From Lumbricus rubellus (lineage: Eukaryota > Annelida > Clitellata > Crassiclitellata > Lumbricidae), in assembly GCA_945859605.1 (NCBI GenBank), contig OX243822.1, positions 14,122,533 through 14,186,532 on the forward strand: a DNA stretch of 64,000 nt. The letters run 5' to 3'. How positions within the stretch are numbered: the first letter of the stretch is position 1; each line of letters starts with the position of its first letter. Below, in pieces: positions 31,758-42,331 of this stretch. Both the position numbers and the translations under genes were made by a program. The notes beneath the pieces were generated by a model. The model saw only the letters and a program-made list of their open reading frames with translations. It was not told the origin of the DNA and made no database searches.

Positions 31758-34639
31758 ATTTCACCGGCCATCTCTGAATTTCTGGCTCTATTTAATTGGA
31801 CAAACAGAGCCTGAAATTGTCGGTAAGGTTATATGTCTGTTCCGACTGTTACAGCCAAAGTTTTAAACATTAAATGCATAAATCAACAATATGCCATGCA
31901 CAATCGTAACAGCGGCGGCACAAGCGTTGAGCAATAATCGGTTCACCCGATTCATAGTTTAGTCTAGAGTGTCAATAAAAGGTCTGAATTTATATAGCTC
32001 CATATGCGATTATATAGACTAGATCTATCACAAATTTCTTTCGTTCAGTGTTATGCAGAGAGAGATCTATAGCAAACCAAGACATAATTTACAGACAGCA
32101 GCTTAATCTTGACCCCAGAGGTCATGAATATTATTACCAGCCTATCCATAGGCCTATAACGGCATTTGATACAGTGGGTCTCTCAGGCTCAAGTGGTAAA
32201 TCATGCATTTACAGGAATACGCTTACCAACATTTCGCCCCCCCTCTACTTTAACACCAAATACTATCATATATTTAATTACGGCCGATAATTCTAGCAAA
32301 GGGGACACTGCCATAGCATAAAAGCAGCCCCAGTCTGATTTCAACTCAGCCTATAAAAAAACACACAGCTAATAACTCACAATTTTCACGGCTACATGTC
32401 TGCTAATTATCAAGATTTACCACAGAAAACTTGCATAACTCCAATCTAACAGTAGGCCCAGGCCTCTCATAACAATAGCAATTATTAGTAGGCCTACTAG
32501 TAATGTGGCCCTTTCCGTCCGAGTCTATAACTAAACATACTTAATTATTATAAGGTAAATGGCAAGAGCAGCAATTAAATTATGCAGCCTTTAAACCTAA
32601 TCACATCCTAATTAATCCTAATTATTAATATGCGGCAGCAATATATATGACTATATATTATGCAGGCGCATCAAATTAAGCAGGTCAGATACTAGACTAT
32701 AGTATTAATAGTAAAACATAGGCCTATACAACAGCAACGATAATTATGATTACGCTACGCAACAATAAGCCTCATTCTTAGCGTGGCTTATCACAGTCTT
32801 AGAAAGCCTAAGTTTATTTAATATACATCAGCCAGTGCGCAGCAAACTTACTATAACAGGTCTTACCTAAGTCAAAATAATATAGGCTACTGCAATAGCG
32901 TATATATATAGTTAGCATAGGCCCATGCAAATAATTATAAAAGGTTCATCATGATTTTAAGACTCAGAGTAGATCCACAGTTCCCTGCATGAATCTATCT
33001 AATATAAGCCTATGTAGGTCATCCTACGTCACCGCTGTCGCTGTCTTCTCTTCTTCTGTCCATCATTTACTTGTATACACCAGCAGGCCACACACATGAA
33101 GTTACAAGCGGTGGGAAAGTCACAGGCGACTGTCCGCGGCTTCGCTTTGAACCCAGGAGAAGCGCGTCGCCTTCCCCCACCCCGTGTGTACATCGCACAT
33201 CGTGGGACTTAACTGCCTGAAAATCGCCAATATAGGCTTAGATACGCACACGGCGTACACAATACATATACACACTAGTCCAAATAAGCAAACTGAAAAA
33301 TTAGATCATCCCGGCATCGCATTAAAACCCTTGCAGACCGATCAATAATAATATTAATATTAACATTAACAGATCCACAATTCGACTCTAAATGTGTCTT
33401 GCGGGATTAATTATAGGCCATCGTTGTAGCCTACAATTCGTCCTGCCAACGCTTATGTCACCATATATTTATTCTAGGCCTTCGATGTAAACATTGCGGC
33501 TGAATTATTCATGGATGCAGCGGTTTATCCACAGCCTATCAATTTATATATAATCATTTAAGCCTCAATATTATTATAAGCAGATGTTATATATTTATAA
33601 TCCTCCTCCTACCGGTTTAATACACAACCGGAGTCAGTACAGCTGTTATGTAGGGCTCCGGCCGATATATATATTAATTAGGCCTATATAAGCCAAACAA
33701 AATAATCTAATATTATCTACTTCAGTCTATCTATGCTAATTCCGATTATTATTTCTGAACGAGCAACATGTGTATATATAGGCCTATGCAGATTAAAGCC
33801 ATTCAAGCCTGTTATGTATTATTATTAATATTAATTCTAAAATTTGTATAGGTTCTTCAACAGTATGATTAAGTATTATTATCGCTCATAGGCCTACCTT
33901 AGCCTATAATTTAATTATATGGCGCCTTTCCAAATATAGGCCTACAATTTTAATCAATGCAAACTGCATGTATATATAATTATATATAGGACCTATAATT
34001 TTATCGCTGTTGTAGTAGGGCCTCTAGAACATTTATCTAACGCCAATTTAAATCTTAATTAATGCACCTATCACCTATTATTATAGCCTACATCTGCTAC
34101 GCTATGACCACAAAATCTTATGTATGAATGAATCTATTAATATTATTCTTAAACAAATTAATTAATCATACTACAGGTATATATATATGCAGCAACATAG
34201 GCCTAATGTAAATCTTGCCTCACAATATCTCAACATCAGCCTATCAGGAAAACAGGCCTATCATCATTATTACAATCACAACTAACTAAAATTGAGCAAC
34301 CCTAGTCATTCTAATATATCTCAGGTCAGAAAATCATTCATATAGCGCTATACAATATGGACGGTCTGTATAACGGTCTACAACACAATACTAAAACTGT
34401 CCATCGGTGAAATATGCAATGCAATATAATTCAAATATAAATCCGTGCAATGTCACACACAGTTCAGTCAACCTACAATGCAACATTACAGTTTTTACAC
34501 CATAACCAACATGTAAAACCATTACATGTAAAAATAAATCATTTCCATCAGAATCGAACTAAGCTATGTTACAGATGCTCCTGCATTCAGTTAATCCCCG
34601 CAAATTAAGCGGTTTTCAGCAAAGGTCACCAGATGACCT
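31758..34639. other. Non-coding internal region of the LTR element
   Basis: Nearly 2.9 kb between the Gag stop and the 3' LTR. It is AT-rich with many TAGGCCTAT motifs and has no ORF over about 80 codons. No reverse transcriptase or integrase motif is visible on either strand. A less AT-rich patch lies near 33030-33210. The AT richness contrasts sharply with the GC-rich Gag and LTRs. Confidence 0.8.
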
Positions 34640-37600
34640 TCAGTTCTCGAGTTCATGACTTCCGGTTGGTTCCCCCGGCGATCTCCAGTTCTGATCGTCG
34701 GCAGACCCGTTGCGTAGTGGGCATCGGCGTAACAAATGCAAGCTAGAGTCACAGTAGAAACAGCGGCGCTCCTCGTTTGGCGAATTCCGACCACTGTTTC
34801 GCCTCTTCGCCGGACGTGGCGAATTCTGGAAGCGACGCTTCCGGTTCCACTGGTTTCCGTTCGGCTCCGGAGCAGCACTCCGTACAGCAAACACTCGACC
34901 AACGATAGGTTCGCCGTTCACTGGTTGACCGACGTTGTCGCTAGGCGGAAATTGCTCAACTTCCGGTCCCGCCTGTTGTCGATACCTGCACGAAAAGCTC
35001 AAATGTCCGGTCCTATTGCAGATATAACAGCGTCGGTAATCCCTCCAGTTAGGTCCGTTCGCGTTCGACCAACGATTTCCGGTCGAACCGTTCTGACCTC
35101 TCCACGAACCACCGTTATTATAGTCTCTGAATTGTGGCGCTGACCCCGATTGTTGCCCTTTCTTTAATTGCTCTATTTCTCCATTCATCCTCTCCATCTG
35201 CCGTTTCAGGTCTACCACTATCGGATCCTCGTTTTCTTTAACAGCGTTGACCCGTCCATGTCGTCGCTCGTGCTGTTCATGACCACTGACTTCCGCTTTC
35301 TGATAGCTGTCCAACCGCATCGCCACTTTGTACGCTTCGTCGAGAGATTTCGGTTCTCGCTCACGGAGCTTCAAAGCGAGATTTCGGTCGCTCACGGCAT
35401 CCACGAATGCCCGAATAGCAATGGCTTCGCTGTGCGCTGTCGATGAGCCAGGATACGCTCGCGACGACAAAAGCCGAATATCATCGACCAATACTCCCAG
35501 GTCCTCGTCGGCTTTCTGCTTCCGGGTGCTAAGTTGCGTCTGGAACAGGGTCTGCTGTTCTGCATTACCGTACCGTTCCCGAAGTCGCTGGACCAAAGCC
35601 GTCCAAGTATCCACGTTCGACTCGCTCAGCAAATGGGTCGCCGGTTCGACTAAGGAGACGACCAGTTGATTAAATTTCTCTTCGTCCGACCAGTCATTGT
35701 TCCTTGCGCATACGGTGAATTTGCGCAAAAAGACTTCCACATCCGTCCTTCCGCTGTAAGATCCAAGTTTTGTGTATTGCCTTTGTTTAGGAGGCGCAGC
35801 CGACGACGGTTTGACCTCGGCCGCTTTCACGGTCGTAGACGCGGTCGTTTCCGATTCCTTGTTTGTTCCAACAGTGCTACTCGTCGGAAATTCCCAGTCG
35901 CCGGTTGTCTGTGTCGCAACTGATGTCGTGGGGATGGCTTTGGCAGGACCGACGGAAGCGTTGACAGGCGCCAGCACTTTCGTTTCCCCAACCGCAGACA
36001 TCGTTGCTGTACCGTCGCCAGTTGTTTCGCTTTTACCCAGATACGTAGGTTTCAGAAGCGCTGGACGAGGCAGCTCGACGTCACGACTAAATCCAAAATT
36101 CTGAGCGCCGAGGCATGAGTTCATCCTCGCCGACTCCACGACGGTTGGCCACCGAGGAAAGGCGACGTCGCTGGTTCGAGGCGGGTTGAGACAGCGAAGC
36201 GGATCGAGCCACATCCGGTTGTCGATGCTGTTGTACAGCGCGTTCGGAGCATAGTTCGGAGCGTAGTTCGGAGCGTAGTTCGGAGCAGCCATCCATGACA
36301 CGTATGGATGCTCAGGGTGTGCGCTCGGTTGCATCCAGTCACCCGCTGTAGTTGCCACTGGACCAGGTCGAAGATCGGGTCGAAGGTCGGGTCGAGTGTA
36401 GTCTCGACCAACCATGGTCGAAGTAACCAGCCCATCGTAGTTGGGCACGGAGTGATAGGTCGGCATTCCCGACGTTGATTGGAAAGCGTCGACCCGATTT
36501 GCCATCATTTCCGTTCTTGGCTGATCCGCATGCACGAACGATTCATGCTTCCTCCATTGCGGATCAGGTCGAGGATAATCCACGTGAGAGGGCGAAGAAG
36601 AGGCCAAAGGAACTGGGTTGACCTTATCACCCCCCTCCCACAATTTATGATCAATCGATTTATTTATTTCAAAATTTCTAAACTCCGATTGCTGTGCTGC
36701 TTGCATTCGTTTATCAATTATTTTCACAGTTTTAGGTCTAAATTCCATTATTTTGCTAACTTCAATGTCTATGCTACCATCATCAGACATAATCTCTACA
36801 TTATCAGTAAATTCCCTTTCCTTCCTTCTTTCAAAAGATAATGCAGTTTCTCTTCTTTCGACATTTTCCGTTTCCTCTTCCTCGTCAAAATCTCTAGAAC
36901 TAATTCGACCCCACTGACTGGGACCAATTGTAACGCCCGCCCCCGCGTACACTCCCGGAGTCGCCACTTCCGGTCCAGCGTGTGAGAGGGCCGCGTGCGG
37001 TTGCAGGTCGTAGTTCAGAGAAATAGAGGGAGGAAGGGAGGCGGTAGCTTCGGGGTTCGAATCCCGTCGGGTTCGGGATGGCCAGGTATCTCGACCTCTT
37101 AGCTCTCCGTATGAAACTGGGGCCTTACTGGCCAGTCTTTCACTCCGGCGTAGGATTCCGGGGTTAACCGGAAGTGAAAGGTCCTTAAGCCTAGCCCCCG
37201 AAGCTCTTCCCAGGCCGATGGCTGAGTGGTAAGGTCTATCCGCGGTGGTACCAAAGGGAAACATTGTTTCTGGGTTCGAACCTGCAACCGGCTTCGGAGA
37301 TGCCCTGGGCGTCGTCTCTAATCGTTCTATACGCGCCACGACTTCCGTCAGCGCTTCCCTCACGTTAGAGTGTACCGCATAAATTTCCTCTCTAACATCA
37401 ATTTTCACTGAGGAAATTGCCTCTTCAACATTGCTTTGTACGACGGAGATAGCCTCCTGGGTATCTCTGGCATTAGCCTGTATGGCATCTTGTGTGGACC
37501 TAGCATTCATTTGCATAGTTGCCTGCATAGACGTCATGGCTTCTTGGGAGGACTTAGAATTTGTTTGTATGGCCTCTAGTAAAATGCCTATTTCCAACGC

Positions 37601-37663
37601 AGATGGTGGTCTAGATGGCTGCGAGGGCGTTGATGCTCCGCTTCTATCCATGGCGCTATACAA
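34640..37663 (-). CDS. Gag-like protein of LTR element (1007 aa)
   Basis: Capsid-nucleocapsid precursor of the LTR element. Residues about 30-110 form a likely coiled coil with heptad-like SSQEAM, STQDAI and DTQEAI repeats. Residues about 625-790 resemble the retrotransposon gag capsid domain, with SGRTDVEVFLRKF and LRERYGNAEQQTLFQTQL. Two CCHC zinc knuckles, CYICNRTGHLSFSC near 880 and CFYCDSSLHLLRRC near 970, bind nucleic acid in this family. The start at 37663 lies in the 5' LTR, and codons 1-245 are LTR-encoded. The frame reads through the LTR edge and the primer-binding site without a stop. No pol frame follows the stop. The reading frame is intact over 3 kb, so recent constraint is likely. 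Confidence 0.9.
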   Translation of the reverse strand: MYSAMDRSGASTPSQPSRPPSALEIGILLEAIQTNSKSSQEAMTSMQATMQMNARSTQDAIQANARDTQEAISVVQSNVEEAISSVKIDVREEIYAVHSNVREALTEVVARIERLETTPRASPKPVAGSNPETMFPFGTTADRPYHSAIGLGRASGARLKDLSLPVNPGILRRSERLASKAPVSYGELRGRDTWPSRTRRDSNPEATASLPPSISLNYDLQPHAALSHAGPEVATPGVYAGAGVTIGPSQWGRISSRDFDEEEETENVERRETALSFERRKEREFTDNVEIMSDDGSIDIEVSKIMEFRPKTVKIIDKRMQAAQQSEFRNFEINKSIDHKLWEGGDKVNPVPLASSSPSHVDYPRPDPQWRKHESFVHADQPRTEMMANRVDAFQSTSGMPTYHSVPNYDGLVTSTMVGRDYTRPDLRPDLRPGPVATTAGDWMQPSAHPEHPYVSWMAAPNYAPNYAPNYAPNALYNSIDNRMWLDPLRCLNPPRTSDVAFPRWPTVVESARMNSCLGAQNFGFSRDVELPRPALLKPTYLGKSETTGDGTATMSAVGETKVLAPVNASVGPAKAIPTTSVATQTTGDWEFPTSSTVGTNKESETTASTTVKAAEVKPSSAAPPKQRQYTKLGSYSGRTDVEVFLRKFTVCARNNDWSDEEKFNQLVVSLVEPATHLLSESNVDTWTALVQRLRERYGNAEQQTLFQTQLSTRKQKADEDLGVLVDDIRLLSSRAYPGSSTAHSEAIAIRAFVDAVSDRNLALKLREREPKSLDEAYKVAMRLDSYQKAEVSGHEQHERRHGRVNAVKENEDPIVVDLKRQMERMNGEIEQLKKGQQSGSAPQFRDYNNGGSWRGQNGSTGNRWSNANGPNWRDYRRCYICNRTGHLSFSCRYRQQAGPEVEQFPPSDNVGQPVNGEPIVGRVFAVRSAAPEPNGNQWNRKRRFQNSPRPAKRRNSGRNSPNEERRCFYCDSSLHLLRRCPLRNGSADDQNWRSPGEPTGSHELEN
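36909..36926 (-). other. Candidate primer-binding site
   Basis: The plus strand CCCCACTGACTGGGACCA ends in CCA two bases from the 5' LTR edge, as expected for an 18-nt tRNA complement. The minus strand therefore starts TGGTCCCAG. The tRNA was not identified. It is also coding sequence of Gag. Confidence 0.6.
37214..37292 (+). other. tRNA-like sequence antisense to Gag, in 5' LTR
   Basis: A perfect A box TGGCTGAGTGG and a B box GGTTCGAACCT are spaced as in a tRNA. End pairing is GCCGAT with ACCGGC (5 of 6), but the T-arm pairs poorly, so it is a degenerate tRNA-like relic. It is read in the opposite direction to Gag, whose frame crosses it. The twin copy is at 29710-29788. Confidence 0.55.
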
Positions 37664-38522
37664 GTTTTGGTTATGTCAAATCCTAACGCTAGCAAGAAGT
37701 AAATCCGAAAGTTTAATCAATGGATCTTATTATTATCAGAAACATTTAATAATTATTCACAATGTTAATCAACAGCTTACAGTTTAAAGCAACTGATAAT
37801 AATATGCAACACAATTCAAACAGACTTCAATCGGAGCAGACAAAATGAATCCCCAATTTTGTACTTAGATGCCAATCTTAATTTCTCTGCCCAAAAGATC
37901 AATTTAGTTTTGTATTGAAAACCCCAGCAAAACTGTACCTTCTACTAGAGACACAGGACAAGGCCGACGTTATGCGAGGAAAGGCGCAGATGGAGCGTCG
38001 AATCCAGGACGTGCGTCGACGATAAGTGACTCAGAGGAATCCGCAACAATCGACGCTGACAGGACGGTAAGGCCGAGTTGACACGTCGAGAACAGGGAAT
38101 CCACGAAAAGATATTTAAATAATAGATTGACGCCCATAGGCAAATTGCGCAGAAGATATCGACGACAGAAGAAATTCCGTAAAACCCGAGCGGTTTCGAT
38201 CCAAACGACAGAAAGATCGAAAACCAGAACGAAAGACTTAACTCCTTTACGAAGATGCGAAACAGAACCACAGTGCTGACAATTCGCTCGTAACACAAAA
38301 CCGCAATGCAATCGGCTCCTTGCCGTTTTAGAATTTCCGTACAGAATCCGTGAAGTAAATACGCGACAACGCAATAACTCAGACGACGAATCCAAGCTGA
38401 CTTAAATAAACTATTATCTTTCTAAAATAATCAAACTCTGATTTTGTAACTTGCTCTCCAGAGCTACACGTCTATCCTCGTCGAAGTCCGTCGTGAATCT
38501 CCCTCCGAGCAGCGCGTTTCTC

Positions 38523-38530
38523 TTATATAA
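38523..38530 (-). promoter_or_regulatory. TATA box in the 5' LTR
   Basis: On the minus strand GGTTATATAAGAGAAACG gives a strong TATATAAG. It lies about 860 bp upstream of the Gag start. The same box is at 31019-31026 in the other LTR. Confidence 0.6.
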
Positions 38531-39639
38531 CCTTCCTAGGGGTGACGCTGGCGCATGCGCACAAGAAGACCGCCGCACGTGCCTCCTTGTATCATGTCAC
38601 GTCGACACTGAGCGCACCGATTCAACCTTTCAGTTCAACACGCAAAGGCCTTAAAGGAAAACTACCAATGCACAGCCAAACCGTGTGACAGCGATTTCAA
38701 ATATCGACGTACACAGACCACAGGCAGACATGTCCTTCTTTGTCCGTTTCTATGGTACAGCGACGTTTGCGTCGGTATCACTGCCTGTACGCTCGATTGC
38801 ATCGGTCGGTGATATTCTTCTGGCCGTCGCTCCATGCCCTCGCGTTTGTCCTTCTCTATCTGTTTCAATGTATTAGCGACTACTGCCTCTGCCTCGCTGC
38901 GTGGATGCGCGACGACTCAATCGGCCTCCCCTCCTCCTTTTGGCCGTCGCTGCATACGAACCGCCAAAGGCCAATACCGTGAGAGAATCACACGAATACG
39001 GATCACTAAAACTAGCCACGGCAGTTGCAGCGACCTGCCTACGTCAGAGAACGCTCCAATTCGCGTCAAAATCGAAATCAACATTAAAATCTAGGTCACC
39101 AATATTATCTAGGTCACCGAATGCAGCTCAGAAATTAATAATTTTATAATATATATCTAATTAATGGACCCCGAAAATACCATGCAGAATTCAAGAAAAT
39201 AATGATATAATATAATATAGAAACCAAAAATACGTGGCGGCTGGTTATACCGGTCGCCACACTAGTATAGTAGAGAATTCTAATAATTATATTAATGAAA
39301 TTCGCGTTCGTACTCCGATCTACTTTTAAACTTGTGCGTTTCCGGAAGTTTGAATATATTGGACGCGGAAAAAGGAAATTTCAGTCTAACGTTGCTTTGA
39401 AATTTAAAGTTTCAGATGATAATTATTTGTTAAAGACAGTCGGGCAATATGTCTATTGGAGTAAGCGGACCGCCGATAAAGAAATTGAAACAGTCTCTAC
39501 TGTCCTTTTCTAATCTTTCGTCAACGTCGGTCGCAAGTGGTAGGTCACAAGTGTTCAATCACTATTCACTAGCCTACACCCTACGGTGTTAATTATGGAT
39601 GATACGTTGTAGAAACTACACTAGGTGCGCGGACGACCA

Positions 39640-40236
39640 AAAAATGGTGTCTTCAGAAATTTTGACAACTAGAAAAAGATGTCTTCAGAAATTTTGACAA
39701 CTAAAAAGATGTCTTCGGAAATTTTGACGACTAAAAGAAGACCTTGTGTCTTTAGAAATTTTGACAACTAAGAAAAGGTGTCTTCAGAAATTTTGACAAC
39801 TAAAAAAGTTGTCTTTGGAAATTTTGACGACTAAAAGAAGGTGTCTTCAGAAATTTTGACAACTAAAATAAGGTGTCTTCATAAATTTTGATGACTAAAA
39901 TAAGGTGTCTTTAGAAATTTTGACAACTAAGAAAATGTGTCTTCAGAGATTTTGACAACCAAGAAAAGATGTCCTCAAAAATTTTGACAACTAAAATAAG
40001 GTGTCTTCAGACATTTTGACGACTAAAATAAGGTGTCTTCAGAAACTTTGACAACTAAGAAAAGGTGTCTTCAGAAATTTTGAAAACTAAAATAAGGTGT
40101 CTTCAGAAATTTCGACACGTAAAAAGGTGCCTTCAGAAATTTTGACGACTAAACAAAGGTGTCTTCAAACATTTTGACGACTATAAAAGGTGTTTTCAGA
40201 AATTTCGACGACTAAAAAAGTCGTCAAAAATTCTCC
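39640..40236. repeat. 32-bp minisatellite inside the hAT element
   Basis: About 18 diverged units of GGTGTCTTCAGAAATTTTGA then CAACTAAAA, with GAC and AAC variants. It forms much of the right part of the split hAT element. Confidence 0.92.
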
Positions 40237-40343
40237 GCCGAAGAAGCACCCCCCCCTCTCCCAATCAAATCCTGGCTACGGCCTTGGAGGCTGGGGAAGT
40301 TGTGCAGTTCTAAAAATTCCTTTAAAAAAGCCCTGAGAGCCAC

Positions 40344-40863
40344 GACGTAGGACGCTTAGTGCGGAGCCAAACCAAAGAAGAGATCCGGTAAGTGACCCTC
40401 TCTGAGAAAGGGAGCCAATGCAAGACGTCCCGCATATAGTCTAATCAGTGATATGGCCGAATCTTGGAATGTTACCAATAGGGCCTAAGACGCGCCGCTG
40501 TGTCCAAACACTCAACCCGAGTCGTCACCGGAAGACCCACATATAGTGTGTGTCCTGTCACCTGTGCGCCCGTTGCAGCTGAGCTGGATAAGGAGCATAG
40601 GTGGAGCAGAAATCTCGAGACAGATTCCTGTCATTCAGTGGTGATCTGAGCTCAAACGATCGATTGACCTGTCGCGCAATCAGAATCTGTCTCTGTTGGT
40701 ATAGCTACTCTAAACAGGTGACTTCTATAGCACCGTTGTAGTCTAAACAGCTGCACGTGGCAGCGCTGTTTGTCTAGCAATATAAGCGCATCAAGCGTTG
40801 TGGTGTCCTACTCAACATTGGTGTCTGGCGAAGGTGACACCAAACTGTGGCTCGGGGAAATGG
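40344..40863. other. No gene recognised
   Basis: About 500 bp of mixed base composition between two MITEs. No exon or RNA gene was recognised. Confidence 0.5.
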
Positions 40864-40871
40864 GTTTAGTG

Positions 40872-41067
40872 AAGGTTTTCTTACACGTGCAATTGTAAAA
40901 AATTTGCAGTTGCAAATGAATTTGCGCAGCTGCAAAAGCAATCTTGTGCAGTGAAAACAGTATACATAGGCCTATATAAGTTCAGGGAGAAAGACCAAAA
41001 AACCGAAGTGCCCTATAGGCCCCTAGATTAAGCATTGAAAGTATAAAACTTCCTTTAAACAGCCCTT
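40872..41067. mobile_element. hAT-like MITE (GTGCAGTT family), older copy
   Basis: The ends AAGGTTTTCTTACACGTGCA and TTCCTTTAAACAGCCCTT resemble the family. The flanks GTTTAGTG (40864-40871) and GTTTAGGG (41068-41075) are an 8-bp duplication with one mismatch, which suggests greater age. Confidence 0.7.
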
Positions 41068-41075
41068 GTTTAGGG

Positions 41076-41897
41076 TAATGGTCATTGGCCAAGGACTAAC
41101 TTATATTATAAACGGTCGTTGGGGTGATGGTAAACACTGGCACGAAGAGGGCACGCGGGTGTGGAGTCGCTTCCGGCTACCAACCCAAAGGTTCACTCAA
41201 CCTTCCGTTCGGCGGATGGCGTTGGTATACTCAGCAGCAGAACGTGATGAGCACCTTGCATGACTGCCAATATTAACTTATCATCCATTCATTAGACTGT
41301 AATCATACTGCGTTGTGTGACTTGTGTCAGTTTGAGAAAATCAAAACGAAGATTATTATTAGTAAAACATTATTGTCTGTAGCCTAAGCATTATGGTTGA
41401 ATTCGTCCTCGTCTCTGTAGATGCTAAGATTATGATAACACCTTTCACCTCATAGACTAACTAGCGTGGTTGTATTACGCGTTAACTTGATAAAATCTAG
41501 TATACGTTACCAGACAAATTACGTCTTTAAACGTCCAGCCACGCTACGCAAAAAAATCATGTGACATGAGTTAAAGGCTCGGTAGGTGGTGCGCTGGAAG
41601 GCGTACTGCAGCGTGCGCTTTGATGGTCGGCATATGATCTGAAGGGCGGCCAGACCTTTGATGAGAGTTGGTCCCAGACTTGGCGCCTGTGCTGACTCGT
41701 TTGAAACGACCAATAGATCGTCGAAAGCGGCAGGTTTACCACTGCGCTAAATAAATAAATAAATATATAAATATGCCAAAAGCGTGTCCTCAAAACGAGT
41801 CAAACGCTGTTTCGTTTGCAGCAGACGGATGTACATGTACCATTTACTACCAGCAATATAAATAATTAAATATATATATTACACATAATTGTAGACG

Positions 41898-41929
<32 letters not shown>

Positions 41930-42300
41930 AAATATTGGTTATATGGCAGCTGATATCTTGTACAGATACCTGTGTGACAGAGGATTCTAATTTCAGACAA
42001 CACACAGACACACACATGTAATAATTTTTATGTAATAGTAATGTAGGCTACTGTTTCTACCCGTTGTCTTAATAATTTAACCTTTTTCCAGGGGTTATTT
42101 GCATTCGGAGCACCTCTGATTAGTTTGCACTGTGAAAGGTGCTTTATAAATCCGAAAAAGTGTATAGTATAGGCTAGTATAATATGTATACATGTATATA
42201 CATATACATAAGCATCAACCTTATACGTATGTAGCCTATAGTATGTATACCTATTTATACCATTATGTCTAGGGCTCTAGGCTATGTGTGTAATACTGTG

Positions 42301-42302
<2 letters not shown>
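41076..42302. other. No gene recognised; SINE fragment and TA runs
   Basis: A SINE tail remnant (GGAGCACCTCTGATTAG) lies near 42098-42155 on the plus strand. TA runs lie at about 41900-41925. No coding exon was recognised. Confidence 0.5.

Positions 42303-42331
<29 letters not shown>

Larger units (their letters stand above)
29425..39261 (-). mobile_element. Gag-only LTR retrotransposon (9837 bp)
   Basis: Two 2333-bp direct repeats lie exactly 7504 bp apart, with TG...CA ends and the 4-bp duplication CTAG (29421-29424, 39262-39265). The coding strand is minus, so the 5' LTR is the right one. It contains a Gag ORF and a candidate primer-binding site, but no protease, reverse transcriptase, RNase H or integrase reading frame. 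Gag with two zinc knuckles and a 4-bp duplication suggest Ty3/gypsy ancestry. It must move with enzymes from another element. It matches the TR-GAG concept described in plants. Confidence 0.9.
36929..39261 (-). repeat. 5' LTR of the gag-only element
   Basis: On the minus strand it begins TGTGGCGACCGGTATAACC and ends GGGGGCGGGCGTTACA. It holds a TATA box, a 141-codon upstream ORF (38395-37970, unrecognised) and the first 245 codons of Gag. The only difference I noticed from the other LTR is C at 37408 against A at 29904. Confidence 0.92.
28865..40335. mobile_element. hAT-like DNA transposon split by an LTR retrotransposon
   Basis: The ends CAGGGCTTTTTTAACG and, inverted, CAGGGCTTTTTTAAAGG share 14 bases. 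GTGCAGTT subterminal repeats lie at both sides. The perfect 8-bp duplication AGAGCCAC is at 28857-28864 and 40336-40343. Removing the 9.84-kb LTR element leaves about 1.63 kb with no transposase, including the minisatellite at 39640-40236. The order of events is clear: the hAT copy came first, then the LTR element. Confidence 0.85.

Noticed and set aside
35328..36104. Plus-strand ORFs over the Gag gene
   Set aside because: They are antisense shadows of Gag with no domain of their own.
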